Assembly (NCBI RefSeq): GCF_008630535.1
Contig: NZ_VWPH01000004.1
Coordinates: forward strand, 434,001 to 498,000
Length of the DNA: 64,000 nt
Origin: Saccharopolyspora hirsuta
Lineage (GTDB): Bacteria > Actinomycetota > Actinomycetes > Mycobacteriales > Pseudonocardiaceae
Direction of reading: 5' to 3'
A program made the translations under genes and the position numbers. The stretch's first letter is position 1; every line of letters begins with the position of its first letter. Positions 8,909 through 17,604 of the stretch are shown one piece after another. The notes beneath the pieces are model-generated. The model had not been told where the DNA came from, did no database searches, and saw only the letters and a list, made by a program, of their open reading frames with translations.

Positions 8909-10237
8909 CTACCCGAGCACCGCCGACAGCGGGAGGATCACCAGGATCGCGACGACCGAGGCGATCGAAACCCCGCCGGAGAAGGTCTTCAGCGTGCCGC
9001 GCGCGGTGAGCCCGGCCAACGACTGCAGCAGCCAGAAGGTGTTGCTGGTGACGTGGATGGCGAACAGCGAGCCCGCACCGGCGGCCAGCGCGATCCACAC
9101 CGGCTCCAGCCCGATGACCGGGGCCAGCGGCGCGAGGATGCCAGCAGCGGTGATCGCCGAGATGGACACCGAGCCGACCGCGACGTGCAGGACGGCCGCC
9201 ACCACCCACACCACCAGCAGCGGCGCCGCGGTGTTCGCGGCGAAGTACTGCCCCAAGACGTCCCCGAGGCCCACGTTCTTGATCGTCGTGGCGAGCGATC
9301 CCCCGACCCCGTTGAGGATCAGGATCTGCCCGCTCTCCCGGAACCCGTTGCCCAGCGCTTCCTCGACCACCGCCGCGCCCGCGGCGCGACGGGTCACCGC
9401 GATCGTGCCGATCAACCCCAGGAACAGCGCGATCACCGGGTCGCAGGCGAACTCCAGCGGCGCGATCTCGACCTCGGCGATGTCGAGCACCGCACCGGTG
9501 GCGATGAGCAGCAGCGCGACGAGGATCGGGGCGAAGAGCACGACCAGGCGGGTTCGACCGCACTCCCCGGCGGCGGCCTCCGGGGAGGGAACCGGCCGCT
9601 CGTCCTTCGCCTCGTCCCACCAGCCCCGGCGGAAGACGAACTGCGCGATCGCGACCGAGATGGCGGTGGTGGGCACCGCGACGAGGAGGCCGAAGAGCAG
9701 CATCGTGCCGAGCGGCACCCCGAGCAGACCGGCCAGCGCCAGGCACGCGATGCCCGGCACGACCATGACCACGCCGACCTCCATCCCGATGGCCATCGCG
9801 GCGATCATCCGCGGCGTCCCGGCCCGGCCCATGCGCATGCCCAGCCCCCGCGCCAGCGGCGCGACGATGACCACCAGGACGTCGAGGAAGATCGACTGGA
9901 GCGCGGTCGCGACCGTGATCGACAGGGCGTAGGGCATGCGCGCGGGCCCGACCCGGCGCAGCAGCGCCTCGACGAGGCGCTCGATCGCACCCGAGCGCTG
10001 CAGCAGCGAGCCGGTGAGCACGCCGAACGCGACGAGCAGGCCGATCTCGGCCATGAGATCGCCGAAACCGGTGGTGATGGCCTCGATCGTGCCGTCGACG
10101 CCGAGCCCCGAGGTCAGGCCGAGGTAGCAGGCCCCGAGCAGCAGCGAGATGACGGGGTTCAGGCGGAACCGGATGATCAGCAGCACCGTCGCGAGGACGG
10201 CGAACGCCGTGTTGACCAGGGTCAGGGTGTTGGACAT
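8909..10237 (-). CDS. GntP-family gluconate/organic acid:proton symporter
   Basis: A 442-residue membrane protein with 11-12 hydrophobic segments, the usual GntP length. Family-like blocks are GACYLGLTSGLG near the N-terminus, the central ILILNGVGGSLATTIKNVG, and the C-terminal SLFAIHVTSNTFWLLQSL. GntP carriers import gluconate, D-glycerate or similar hydroxyacids in symport with H+. The ATG at 10237 begins MSNTLTLVNTAFAVLATVLL, a natural first membrane helix; the open frame upstream is hydrophilic and rejected. No catabolic gene shares its transcript, so the substrate is open. It is divergent from a small cupin gene. Confidence 0.88.
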   Translation of the reverse strand: MSNTLTLVNTAFAVLATVLLIIRFRLNPVISLLLGACYLGLTSGLGVDGTIEAITTGFGDLMAEIGLLVAFGVLTGSLLQRSGAIERLVEALLRRVGPARMPYALSITVATALQSIFLDVLVVIVAPLARGLGMRMGRAGTPRMIAAMAIGMEVGVVMVVPGIACLALAGLLGVPLGTMLLFGLLVAVPTTAISVAIAQFVFRRGWWDEAKDERPVPSPEAAAGECGRTRLVVLFAPILVALLLIATGAVLDIAEVEIAPLEFACDPVIALFLGLIGTIAVTRRAAGAAVVEEALGNGFRESGQILILNGVGGSLATTIKNVGLGDVLGQYFAANTAAPLLVVWVVAAVLHVAVGSVSISAITAAGILAPLAPVIGLEPVWIALAAGAGSLFAIHVTSNTFWLLQSLAGLTARGTLKTFSGGVSIASVVAILVILPLSAVLG

Positions 10238-10518
10238 GGGTGCATCCCGGTGATCGCGCTCGGCATCGAGCGGGTTGGACGTCGTTGTCGCGACGGGTGC
10301 AGATGCGCAGCTGTGCCGGGAGAAGCTAGCCGTTCGTGCCCATTGGGTGAAGCTCGACCGCAGAAGTTGGGCCAGTTGTACAGCGAGATCGGGCAAAGCA
10401 CGACCAGACCGCACCATCGGCCCAAGCCCGCCCGCATGCGCCCTTGGACCCTGGGCGCTGGACCAGGTGCGCCGCAGACTCGACCTGCACGCAAGTGGCG
10501 CGGACTCGAGGAGGAGCG

Positions 10519-10878
10519 ATGACGCTCGAAGTCAAGGATCTCGGCAAGCCGGACGATTCGCGCACGTTCGAGCACGGCGAGCTGGACGTGGTCGAGCTCC
10601 CCGGGGTGACCGTCGGGCGCACCGTCCTGCACCCCGGCTGGCGCTGGTCGAACGACGTCAAACCGATCGTGGGGACCGACAGCTGCCAGCAGGCCCACAC
10701 CATGTACGTCCTGTCCGGCAGGCTGCACATCGTGATGGACGACGGCCAGGAGGGCGAGATCAGCACCGGCGAAACCGGCGTCGTCTCCCCCGGGCACGAC
10801 GCATGGGTCGTGGGCGACGAGGACTGCGTCGCGATCGACTGGTCCGGCGCCGCCACCTACGCACAACCAGCGCAGTGA
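10519..10878 (+). CDS. Small cupin-domain protein
   Basis: A 119-residue single-domain cupin. The sequence has a first cupin-like motif (HPGWRWSNDV) and a second half with AHTMYVLSGRLHIVMDDG and STGETGVVSPGHDAWVVG, the Gly-rich turns of a beta barrel. Candidate metal ligands are the His residues in HPGW, QAHTMY and PGHDAW. GAGGAG at 10511-10516 gives a good ribosome site for the ATG at 10519. It may be a metal-dependent isomerase or dioxygenase, or only a binding protein; no specific function can be assigned. It is divergent from gntP and followed by a strong hairpin at 10931-10953. Confidence 0.8.
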   Translation: MTLEVKDLGKPDDSRTFEHGELDVVELPGVTVGRTVLHPGWRWSNDVKPIVGTDSCQQAHTMYVLSGRLHIVMDDGQEGEISTGETGVVSPGHDAWVVGDEDCVAIDWSGAATYAQPAQ

Positions 10879-11261
10879 CCTGATCCCGGGAGACCGTGAC
10901 CCTTCCGGGGAACAACGGGGAAACCGCCCACCGGGGAGATCACCGATCCCCGGCCCACGACTGTCCACACTGCACCATTCCCGAGCCGAGCAGCATCGGG
11001 CGCTGGACCTCGCGTCCACCTTCGGATAAGGTCCGAGCAACGCCTGCGCGTGACACGCCGGTGTCCCCCGGCACCCGCGCAGATCTAGCGACTCAACGCC
11101 GACGACCGCACATTCGGCGGACGGCTCACCGAGATCACCGGCACGAACTCGCCGAATTCCCGCCCACTCCGGGCGAGCACTCATCCGACCGCGCGCGGAA
11201 AAATCCGAAAACCCCTGAGAACAGGCAGATCCACGCCCGCCAAGCAGAATCGAGGCCGACG
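10879..11261. other. 383-bp spacer between cupin and DinB genes
   Basis: No credible gene is present. The plus-strand frame that runs through it into the DinB gene shows no family signature and has a low-complexity composition rich in Arg, Pro and Thr. The only structure I see is the hairpin at 10931-10953. The promoter for the DinB gene presumably lies in the right half, but I could not pick one with good -35 and -10 boxes. Confidence 0.5.
10931..10953 (+). terminator. Hairpin after the cupin gene
   Basis: CCGGGGA at 10931-10937 pairs perfectly with TCCCCGG at 10947-10953 around a 9-nt loop, 52 bp after the cupin stop. There is no U-tract, which is common for actinobacterial terminators. 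A role as terminator is inferred from position. Confidence 0.45.
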
Positions 11262-11756
11262 ATGACCTGGTCGATACCGCTCACCACCACCGGCGCCGAG
11301 CGCCACCTGCTCGAAACCGCGCTCGACCGCAACCGAGCCGAGCTGATCAACACGGTGCGCGGCCTGTCCGAAGCGGAGGCCCGCCGCCGTCTCGTCACCT
11401 CCCCCACCACCCCGATCGGACTGCTCAAGCACGCCGCCGTCGCCGAACGGATCTGGTTCCAGCACGTCCTGGGCGGCCTGCCGAAGCACGAGTGCGACGG
11501 CGGAACAACAGCCGGGGACACCAGCTTCGTCGTCGCCGACGACGAGACGGTGCCCGACGTGATCGCCGAGTTCGAGCGCGCCAGCGAACGCTCCCGAAAG
11601 ATCGCCGCCGCCTTCGACCTCGACGACACCACGACCCACCCGGACCTCGGCGAGGTCAACCTGAGGTTCATCTACCTCCTCATCGCGGAGGACTTCGCCC
11701 GCCACGCGGGCCACGGCGACATCCTCCGCGAGCAGATCAAGAACCCCGCCGGATGA
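11262..11756 (+). CDS. DinB-like/DUF664 family protein
   Basis: A 164-residue four-helix-bundle protein of the DinB/DUF664 type, related to mycothiol-dependent enzymes of actinobacteria. The segments LLKHAAVAERIWFQHVLGG, YLLIAEDFARHAGHGDILRE and the early LETALDRNRAELI match the family layout. The metal triad is likely the His in LLKHAAV plus the two His in ARHAGHGD. It may be a thiol-dependent S-transferase or detoxification enzyme; the specific reaction is unknown. The ATG at 11262 was chosen because family similarity begins there. The 3' end overlaps the convergent EamA gene by 20 bp. Confidence 0.82.
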   Translation: MTWSIPLTTTGAERHLLETALDRNRAELINTVRGLSEAEARRRLVTSPTTPIGLLKHAAVAERIWFQHVLGGLPKHECDGGTTAGDTSFVVADDETVPDVIAEFERASERSRKIAAAFDLDDTTTHPDLGEVNLRFIYLLIAEDFARHAGHGDILREQIKNPAG

Positions 11757-12723
11757 GCACCTCCGCCCGCCTCTCGTCGTCGTTCCGCAGGCGACCGGAG
11801 TTCGTCCGGCGGCTGTCGACCACCCGGGGCCGCTGGCCATCGCGAACGTTGGGGTCGGTGCCCGGCACGAGCAGCGCGATCACGACCGTGGCCGCGCAGA
11901 CCACCACGACGCCCGCCAGCTGGAAGGGCGTCAACGACTCCCCCAGGACCACCATGGCGATCACCGCGGCACTTGCGGGTTCGAGCAGGCTGATCGTCAC
12001 ACCGGCCGACGCGCCGAGCCGCCGCACCCCTCGTGCGTACAGCCAGTAGGCCAGGCCACCTCCGATCGCCCCGATGTAGACCACCACCAGCAGCCGGTCG
12101 ACCGCGAGGAGACTGCTGGGCGCGGTGAACGCAGCGATCGGCAGCAGCGCCAGAGCTCCGACGGCGAAGAGGACCCCAACCGCTCGCGGCCCCGCGTGGC
12201 GGGAGGTCAGCGCCTCGATGGCGACGCTCTGGAGCGCGAACAGGACCGCGGCGACGACGGAGAACGCCAGGCCCTCAGGGTTCATCTGAACGCTCGATCC
12301 GTCTCCGAAGGTCACCAGCAGCACCCCGGCGATGGCCAGCACCATCCCGACGAGCAGCCCCGCTCCGGGCAGCGCGCGAGCTCTGACCGCGCTGATGAGC
12401 CCGGCGACGAGGGGCGCGAGTCCGATGCTGACCGCCGTGCTGGTCGCCACGCCAGCGCGGGCGACGGCTTCGAAGTAGCAGACCTGGAAACCCGCGAGCG
12501 CAAGACCACCCGTGAGCGCGGGCCGCAGATCCAGGCGGCACCAACCCGTCAGCGCACGCGTCCCACCGGCCAGCAGGAACAGCGTCAGCGCTCCGACCAG
12601 CAGACGCCCGCTCCCCGCCCCGAGGAGCTCATCGCCCGCCAGCGCGGAGGCGGCCGGGCCGAGCGTGCCCCACAGCAGCGCGCCCGCAGCTGCGCTCAGC
12701 GCGGGAACCTTGTTCATCACCAT
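11737..12723 (-). CDS. EamA/DMT-superfamily transporter (RhtA/YedA-like exporter)
   Basis: A 328-residue protein with ten hydrophobic helices in two EamA repeats of about 140 residues, beginning ALSAAAGALLWGTLGPAASA and ending the second repeat near LLEPASAAVIAMVVLGESL, a typical DMT signature. A 40-residue charged tail follows. Such proteins export amino acids, purines or drugs. Two Met codons (12723 and 12717) are possible starts; the GGAAGAGGG just upstream suits either one. It overlaps the convergent DinB gene by 20 bp. The substrate cannot be inferred. Confidence 0.85.
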   Translation of the reverse strand: MVMNKVPALSAAAGALLWGTLGPAASALAGDELLGAGSGRLLVGALTLFLLAGGTRALTGWCRLDLRPALTGGLALAGFQVCYFEAVARAGVATSTAVSIGLAPLVAGLISAVRARALPGAGLLVGMVLAIAGVLLVTFGDGSSVQMNPEGLAFSVVAAVLFALQSVAIEALTSRHAGPRAVGVLFAVGALALLPIAAFTAPSSLLAVDRLLVVVYIGAIGGGLAYWLYARGVRRLGASAGVTISLLEPASAAVIAMVVLGESLTPFQLAGVVVVCAATVVIALLVPGTDPNVRDGQRPRVVDSRRTNSGRLRNDDERRAEVLIRRGS

Positions 12724-12811
12724 CCCTCTTCCTGCCCGACCGTATGACAACCGAGCGGACACCGGTCCGCCGTCGGCGGCCGAGCGGGCCGATGTGCGGA
12801 TCCGCGCACGT

Positions 12812-12853
12812 CGACCGCGGAAAGGCCGCTGCGCGGAGGCCTTTCCGCGGTCG
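12812..12853 (-). terminator. Strong 16-bp-stem hairpin after the aldehyde dehydrogenase gene
   Basis: CGACCGCGGAAAGGCC at 12812-12827 and its exact reverse complement at 12838-12853 enclose a 10-nt loop. It lies 55 bp past the minus-strand aldehyde dehydrogenase stop and upstream of the minus-strand EamA start, so it can separate the two transcripts. The AAAGGCC...GGCCTTT core is typical of actinobacterial terminators. Confidence 0.75.
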
Positions 12854-12908
12854 TGGTTCGAATGCGGGTGGGCGGGGACCGACGCGAAGCCGTCCCTCGC
12901 CCCCGGGC

Positions 12909-14420
12909 TCATCTCCCGTGGTTGTGCATCACGTGCTTGGTGCGGGAGTAGTCGTCGAGCGCGTAGATCGACAGGTCCCGGCCGTAACCGGAACCCTTGA
13001 AACCGCCCCACGGAACCTCGTTGGCGAGCACCAGGTGCGAGTTCACCCAGACGGTTCCCGCATCCAGGCGCGCTGCGATGTCGTGGGAACGGCGCGCGTT
13101 CTCGGTCCACACCGATGCCGACAGGCCGAAGGGAACTTCGTTGGCGCGGCGGACTGCTTCGTCCTCGTCCCGGAACGTCTCGACCGTGACGACCGGGCCG
13201 AAGACCTCCTCGCGGCTGATCTCGGCTCCGTCGGGAACGTCCACCAGCACCGTCGGCGCCACGAAGTAACCGGGCCCGTCGAGCGCCCCGCCACCCACGG
13301 CCGCGCGGGCGCCTTCCTCCTCGGCGCGCTCCAAATACCCGAGCACGCGGTCGAAATGCGCCTTCGACACCAGCGGGCCGATCTCGACCTCTTCCCCGGC
13401 CAGCGGCTCGCCCACCACCAGATCGCGCACTTCGGCGACGAGGCGATCGACGAACTCCTCGGCGATCGATTCGTGCACGAGCACGCGGCAGGCCGCCCCG
13501 CACTCCTGGCCGGAGTTCCAGTACCCCGCAACGCGCAACGCCGACGCCGCGGCGGCGAGGTCGGCGTCCGGGAAGATCACCACCGGGGCCTTCCCGCCGA
13601 GCTCCAGGTGCACCCGCTTGAGGGTCTCGGCTGCGCCCCGGGCCACGGCACGACCGCTGTTGACCGAACCGGTCAGCGCGACCATGTCCACATCGGGGTG
13701 TTCCGAGAGCCGCGCACCGACGGCGGAACCGCGCCCGGTGACCACGTTCAGCACCCCGGCGGGCAGCAGATCGCCGACGAGTTCGGCGAACTTCAAGGTG
13801 GTCAGCGGCGTCTGCTCGGACGGCTTGATCACCAGCGTGTTCCCCGCCGCGAGGACGGGTGCGATCTTCCAGGCCGCCATCATCAGCGGGTAGTTCCACG
13901 GCGTCACCACTCCGACCACGCCGACCGGTTCGCGGCGGATGACCGACAGGTGGTCGGCGACGTAGTCACCGGCGGCCATCGACGTGGTCGCGCGCAGTGC
14001 CCCGGCCATGAAGCGGAAGGTGTCGATGGTCCCGGCGACGTCGTCCTGCGCGACCCGGATCGGCTTGCCGGTGTTCGCCGACTCGAGGTTGACCAGCAGC
14101 TCGGTGCGCTCGGCCAGCCGGTCCGCGATCGCGTGCAGCAACTCCGAACGGTCCTTGGGAACCACCCGCGCCCAGTCCGCCTTCGCCGCGACGGCAGCGG
14201 CGACAGCGCGGTCGACGTCCTCCGCCGTGCCGTCGGGCACCTGGGCCAGGACCTCCTCCGAGCACGGATCGACCACGTCGAGGGAACTCCCGGACGTCGC
14301 CCCGACGAACTCGCCGCCGATGAAGTGCTGGGCCGGCGGGAACTCGTCCGCATCGACCAGCGGTGGCACGTCAGATGCGCGGCGAACCGCCGCCGTGCCG
14401 AGGTCGGCTGAAGCGGGCAT
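12909..14420 (-). CDS. Aldehyde dehydrogenase, aminobutyraldehyde dehydrogenase-like
   Basis: A 503-residue NAD(P)-dependent aldehyde dehydrogenase of normal length. Visible motifs are the cofactor segment VVTPWNYPLMMAAWKIAPVL, the Gly motif ALTGSVNSGRAVA, the general base Glu in HLELGGKAPVV, and the catalytic Cys in NSGQECGAACRVLV. The GQxCxAACR form resembles gamma-aminobutyraldehyde dehydrogenases (PatD/YdcW type), so an amino-aldehyde from polyamine or amine breakdown is a fair guess. It starts with ATG at 14420 and lies 59 bp after the DapA-like gene on the same strand, so the two may share a transcript. It ends before the 12812-12853 hairpin. Confidence 0.92.
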   Translation of the reverse strand: MPASADLGTAAVRRASDVPPLVDADEFPPAQHFIGGEFVGATSGSSLDVVDPCSEEVLAQVPDGTAEDVDRAVAAAVAAKADWARVVPKDRSELLHAIADRLAERTELLVNLESANTGKPIRVAQDDVAGTIDTFRFMAGALRATTSMAAGDYVADHLSVIRREPVGVVGVVTPWNYPLMMAAWKIAPVLAAGNTLVIKPSEQTPLTTLKFAELVGDLLPAGVLNVVTGRGSAVGARLSEHPDVDMVALTGSVNSGRAVARGAAETLKRVHLELGGKAPVVIFPDADLAAAASALRVAGYWNSGQECGAACRVLVHESIAEEFVDRLVAEVRDLVVGEPLAGEEVEIGPLVSKAHFDRVLGYLERAEEEGARAAVGGGALDGPGYFVAPTVLVDVPDGAEISREEVFGPVVTVETFRDEDEAVRRANEVPFGLSASVWTENARRSHDIAARLDAGTVWVNSHLVLANEVPWGGFKGSGYGRDLSIYALDDYSRTKHVMHNHGR

Positions 14421-14479
14421 GAAGCACTACCTCCGTTGCGTTCTCGCGGAAAACGGTTCGTGGTTCGCAGCAGCGCTCG

Positions 14480-15382
14480 TCAGCGCGCGGCCGCGGCCCG
14501 CGGCCGCAGTCCGGCGGCCAGCGACGAGATCGACCCGGCCGTCCCGGCGTCCAAACCGGACAGCGGCGGACGCGGGCGTCCCGCAGGGAAGCCGACCGCG
14601 TTCAACGCCTCCTTGACCGCCTGGATGAACGGAGCCGACATCATCGCGTCCACGAGCGGGTAGATCCGCGACCACTCCGCACGCGCGCGTGCGAGGTCCC
14701 CGGCGACCAGCGCCCGGTGGACGGAGACGAGCTCGGCGGGGATCACGTTGGCGGTACCGGCCATGACACCGGCCGCGCCCTCGGCGATCGAGGCCAGCAG
14801 CAGGTCGTCCGAGCCCACGAACGTCGAGATGACGTCGCCGTAGTGGTGGACCAGCTTGCACACCTGCGCCATGTCGCCGCTGGTGTCCTTGATGTACCGG
14901 ATGTTGTCGACCTCACCGGCGAGCTGACCGACGGTCTCAGGCGCGAGGTTGACCCCGGTGGCACCCGGGAGGTTGTAGAGCATGATCGGGAGGTCGACCG
15001 CGCCCGCGACAGTGCGCAGGTAGCGCACGGTCTCCTCGATGGTGAGCGGCTCGTAGTACGGGGTGACCAGCATCAGCACCGAGGCCCCCGCGTCCTGCGC
15101 GTGGCGGGACAGCTCGATCGCCTCGGCCGTGCTCACCGCACCGGTCTGCGCGATGACGGGGACCCGACCGGCCGCCTGGTCGATGACGGTCTCCACGACC
15201 AGGCGTCGTTCGGCTCCGGACATGGCGGCGAACTCACCGGTCGACCCGCAGGCGACGACGCCGTCGACTCCCCCGTCGACGCTGCGGTCGACCAGGCGAC
15301 GCAGATTCTCCACGTCGATCCGGCCTTCAGGCGTGAACGGGGTGGCGAGAGCGGTGAGCACACCGCTCAGCTGTGCCGACAT
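14480..15382 (-). CDS. DapA-family (DHDPS/NAL) lyase, paralogue 1
   Basis: A 300-residue class I aldolase-fold lyase of the dihydrodipicolinate synthase/N-acetylneuraminate lyase family. The Schiff-base Lys is in RYIKDTSGD and the catalytic Tyr in MLYNLPGATG. The usual GTTGE loop reads CGSTGEF. True lysine-pathway DapA is possible but unlikely here, beside an aldehyde dehydrogenase and a GntR-like regulator; a 2-oxoacid aldolase or dehydratase in catabolism is more likely. GGGAG upstream of the ATG at 15382 supports the start. The protein closely resembles the product of 19336-20232 along its length, indicating a duplication. It is divergent from the IS630-GntR fusion gene. Confidence 0.88.
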   Translation of the reverse strand: MSAQLSGVLTALATPFTPEGRIDVENLRRLVDRSVDGGVDGVVACGSTGEFAAMSGAERRLVVETVIDQAAGRVPVIAQTGAVSTAEAIELSRHAQDAGASVLMLVTPYYEPLTIEETVRYLRTVAGAVDLPIMLYNLPGATGVNLAPETVGQLAGEVDNIRYIKDTSGDMAQVCKLVHHYGDVISTFVGSDDLLLASIAEGAAGVMAGTANVIPAELVSVHRALVAGDLARARAEWSRIYPLVDAMMSAPFIQAVKEALNAVGFPAGRPRPPLSGLDAGTAGSISSLAAGLRPRAAAAR

Positions 15383-15572
15383 TTCAGGATCTCCCTTGCT
15401 CAGGTCGCGGGGCGGAAGGGCACCGCGCACATCGATCACGACCCCGCCAGCGCCGATCGCGTGGCGGCTCCGGTCGTGCGTGAGCGGGGTGCAGTTGTCG
15501 TTGCGAGCTCGCGCGCCTTGTGGGCGCCAGCGGTGCGACCTCGTTGGCGACGAAGTATGCGAAAGCCGTCGT

Positions 15573-15582
15573 TTGTCGACAA
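15573..15582. promoter_or_regulatory. Candidate operator TTGTCGACAA
   Basis: A perfect 10-bp palindrome in the spacer between the DapA-like gene and the fusion regulator, with the T-N-GT-AC-N-A outline seen in operators of FadR/VanR-type GntR proteins. It lies 65 bp before the regulator start, where autoregulation and control of the divergent lyase would be expected. Assignment to this regulator is inference. Confidence 0.45.
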
Positions 15583-15646
15583 CGCCCATGTACCGCGACC
15601 AGGCCTCCTCGTTGAGTCGAGTCGGAAGTTTCCCTACGATCGACCC

Positions 15647-17500
15647 GTGCCCAGACGTCCTCGCGATGCGGTGGTCCTCACCGACGACGAGCGGACCACG
15701 CTCACGACCTGGACCCGCAGCCGCAACTGCCCCCAGGCCCTCGTGCTGCGCGCGCGGATCGTCCTGGCCTGCGAGCAGGAGGCCACCAACACCGCCGTGG
15801 CCGAACGTCTCGGCACCTCGGTGGACACGGTCCGCACGTGGCGCTCGCGGTTCGCCGCCGAACGACTCGACGGGCTCGCGGAGCGGCCACGCCCCGGCCG
15901 CCCGCCTGTCGTCACGGACGACACGATCGCGCAGGTCATCGTGCGCACGCTCAGCCCGCCGCCCCGCGGTCGGCGCTGGTCGACCCGCGCCATGGCCGCC
16001 GCGGTCGGCCTCAGCCAGACGAAGGTGAGCCGGATCTGGCGCGCCTACCGGATCCAGGCGAGCCCGGGGCGAGCCGACCTCCCCCCGGACGCGGGCCGCT
16101 CGCTGCCGCTCCAGGTGCGCGACCTGGTCGGGCTCCACCTCGCACCGCCGCTTCGGGTGCTGGCCGTCGCGGCCGACGCCCACGCGGCCCCGCTGAAGGA
16201 CCGCGCCCCCACGACCTCGACCGCGTCCAAGAGGTCGGCGGAAGCGCGGGACCTGCTCGCCGTGGCCAACGCGTTCACCTCGATCAGAGGTGACGAGGCG
16301 GCCGACGCACCGGTGCCCGCCGCCTCCCTGCGCGACTTCCTGGAACGCCTCCACCGCAGCGTTCCCGCGCGGATGGCGGTGCACCTGATCGTCGGCGGAG
16401 CGACCCCCTCGGCGCACGCGGCCATCGACACCTGGTTGGAGGGGCACCCGCGGTTCCACCGGCACGCGGTGGCGCCGACCGGATCGTGGATCGACGACAT
16501 CGACGCCCTCCTGTCCCGCAGCCCGCTCACCGGCGACGACGTGCTGGGCTTCGCCACGTCCATCGACGCCCTCCGCGAAGACGTTCGCCGCTGGTGCAGC
16601 GAGTGGGCACCGTCAGCGCAGCCGTTCTCGTGGATCAAGAGCCGACGGGCGCTCTGGGGCGGCGACCGAGGAGATCGCGGGGTTATCAAGGACTCGGAGC
16701 AGCGATCTGACGCGCGACGTGCAGGTGCCGACGAGCACGCGTCGCCCGAAGCAGCGGCGTCCGGCCCACCTCGAATCGCCGACGAGGTCGCCCAACTCGT
16801 GCGCGAAGCGCTCGCCAACGGTCAGTTCAAACCCGGTGAACGCGTCAAGGAGGCACCGCTGGCGGCCCGGCTGGGGGTCTCCCGCGGTCCCGTGCGCGAG
16901 GCCCTGCGGGTGCTGGCCGAGGAGGGGATGCTCGAACTGCTGCCCAACCGCGGAGCCGCCGTTCCCCAGATCAGCGCCACCAACATCCTCGACCTCTACG
17001 CCGTGCGCGCTTACCTGGGCGGTCTGCTGATGCGCCGCATCGCGACCCTCCCCCGATCCGCCCTCCGCCCGGTCAGCACTGCTCTGGCCGAGATACGGGT
17101 GGTCGCCCGGCACGGCGACCACCCCCGCATCGGCGAGGCCGACCTGCTCTTCCAGGACGCGATCGCACGATCGGCGCAGCTGCCGCAGGCGGGCCGGACC
17201 TTCGAGCACCTGACCATGCGACTGCGCATGTTCAACGCGATCCTGCACCTGGACTGGGCCGAGGCGGTGGACCTCATCGCCCGCGAGAACATCGGCCTGT
17301 ACGAGGCGATCCGCGATGGCGACGCCGACGAAGCCGCGCGCCGCTGGCGCATCAAGGTCGAGCGCAGCGTCCGCTACATGGTCGCCCAACTCCCCCAGGA
17401 CCACTTCGACCCCGAGCTGTGGGCCACCATCGCGGGCAAACCCGACCCGCACCGCAGCGCGTCGCCCGCACCCAGAGCACCGCGGAACAGGCCGAGCTAG
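15647..17500 (+). CDS. Fusion regulator: inactivated IS630-type transposase plus GntR/FCD regulator
   Basis: A 617-residue single open frame with two parts. Residues 1-330 follow an IS630-family transposase: the N-terminal HTH (NTAVAERLGTSVDTVRTW near residue 48), the GRPPVVTDD linker, a second HTH (WSTRAMAAAVGLSQTKVSRI from residue 111), then a DDE-like fold ending PFSWIKSRRALWGG. The catalytic acids are lost: the VDE position reads VAA (residues 174-176), the LDN position reads VGG (249-251), and only Asp286 stands at the final Glu position. Residues 376-445 are a GntR winged HTH (RLGVSRGPVREALRVLAEEG), followed by an FCD-like effector domain whose usual metal His residues are mostly absent. 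No in-frame start precedes the GntR part alone. It is probably a domesticated DNA-binding regulator of the flanking lyase and amine-oxidase genes (inference). Start is GTG at 15647. Confidence 0.8.
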   Translation: MPRRPRDAVVLTDDERTTLTTWTRSRNCPQALVLRARIVLACEQEATNTAVAERLGTSVDTVRTWRSRFAAERLDGLAERPRPGRPPVVTDDTIAQVIVRTLSPPPRGRRWSTRAMAAAVGLSQTKVSRIWRAYRIQASPGRADLPPDAGRSLPLQVRDLVGLHLAPPLRVLAVAADAHAAPLKDRAPTTSTASKRSAEARDLLAVANAFTSIRGDEAADAPVPAASLRDFLERLHRSVPARMAVHLIVGGATPSAHAAIDTWLEGHPRFHRHAVAPTGSWIDDIDALLSRSPLTGDDVLGFATSIDALREDVRRWCSEWAPSAQPFSWIKSRRALWGGDRGDRGVIKDSEQRSDARRAGADEHASPEAAASGPPRIADEVAQLVREALANGQFKPGERVKEAPLAARLGVSRGPVREALRVLAEEGMLELLPNRGAAVPQISATNILDLYAVRAYLGGLLMRRIATLPRSALRPVSTALAEIRVVARHGDHPRIGEADLLFQDAIARSAQLPQAGRTFEHLTMRLRMFNAILHLDWAEAVDLIARENIGLYEAIRDGDADEAARRWRIKVERSVRYMVAQLPQDHFDPELWATIAGKPDPHRSASPAPRAPRNRPS

Positions 17501-17548
17501 GAACGCGCGGAGAACACCGGGCAATTCACCTCGGATTCACCTGAGGCC

Positions 17549-17577
17549 TTGTGTGATCGCGAATCCGACCTTATGGT
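17549..17577 (+). promoter_or_regulatory. Candidate promoter of amine oxidase-lyase-symporter operon
   Basis: TTGTGT at 17549-17554 and TATGGT at 17572-17577 are separated by 17 bp, the ideal sigma70-type spacing. They lie just past the fusion regulator stop. Transcription would begin near 17584. Confidence 0.5.
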
Positions 17578-17586
17578 GACCGGCAC

Positions 17587-17604
17587 CACGCCGGACTCGG
17601 CGTG
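17587..17604 (+). other. Leader hairpin
   Basis: CACGCCG at 17587-17593 pairs exactly with CGGCGTG at 17598-17604 around a GACT loop. It would lie at the very 5' end of the transcript predicted from the 17549-17577 promoter. It could be a 5'-stabilising stem, a protein-binding site, or the terminator of the upstream regulator gene. Confidence 0.4.

Noticed and set aside
10373-10385. CAGTTGTACAGCG as a GntR-type operator before the cupin/gntP spacer
   Set aside because: Only one half resembles the TTGTACAA form and there is no GntR gene next to it; too weak to list.
14717-15646. Upstream extension of the fusion regulator frame over the DapA-like gene
   Set aside because: The added residues are antisense to a clear lyase and have no homology; the GTG at 15647 starts the IS630-like sequence.
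15383-17500. An intact IS630 insertion sequence
   Set aside because: Catalytic residues are missing, the frame continues into GntR, and I saw no convincing terminal inverted repeats.
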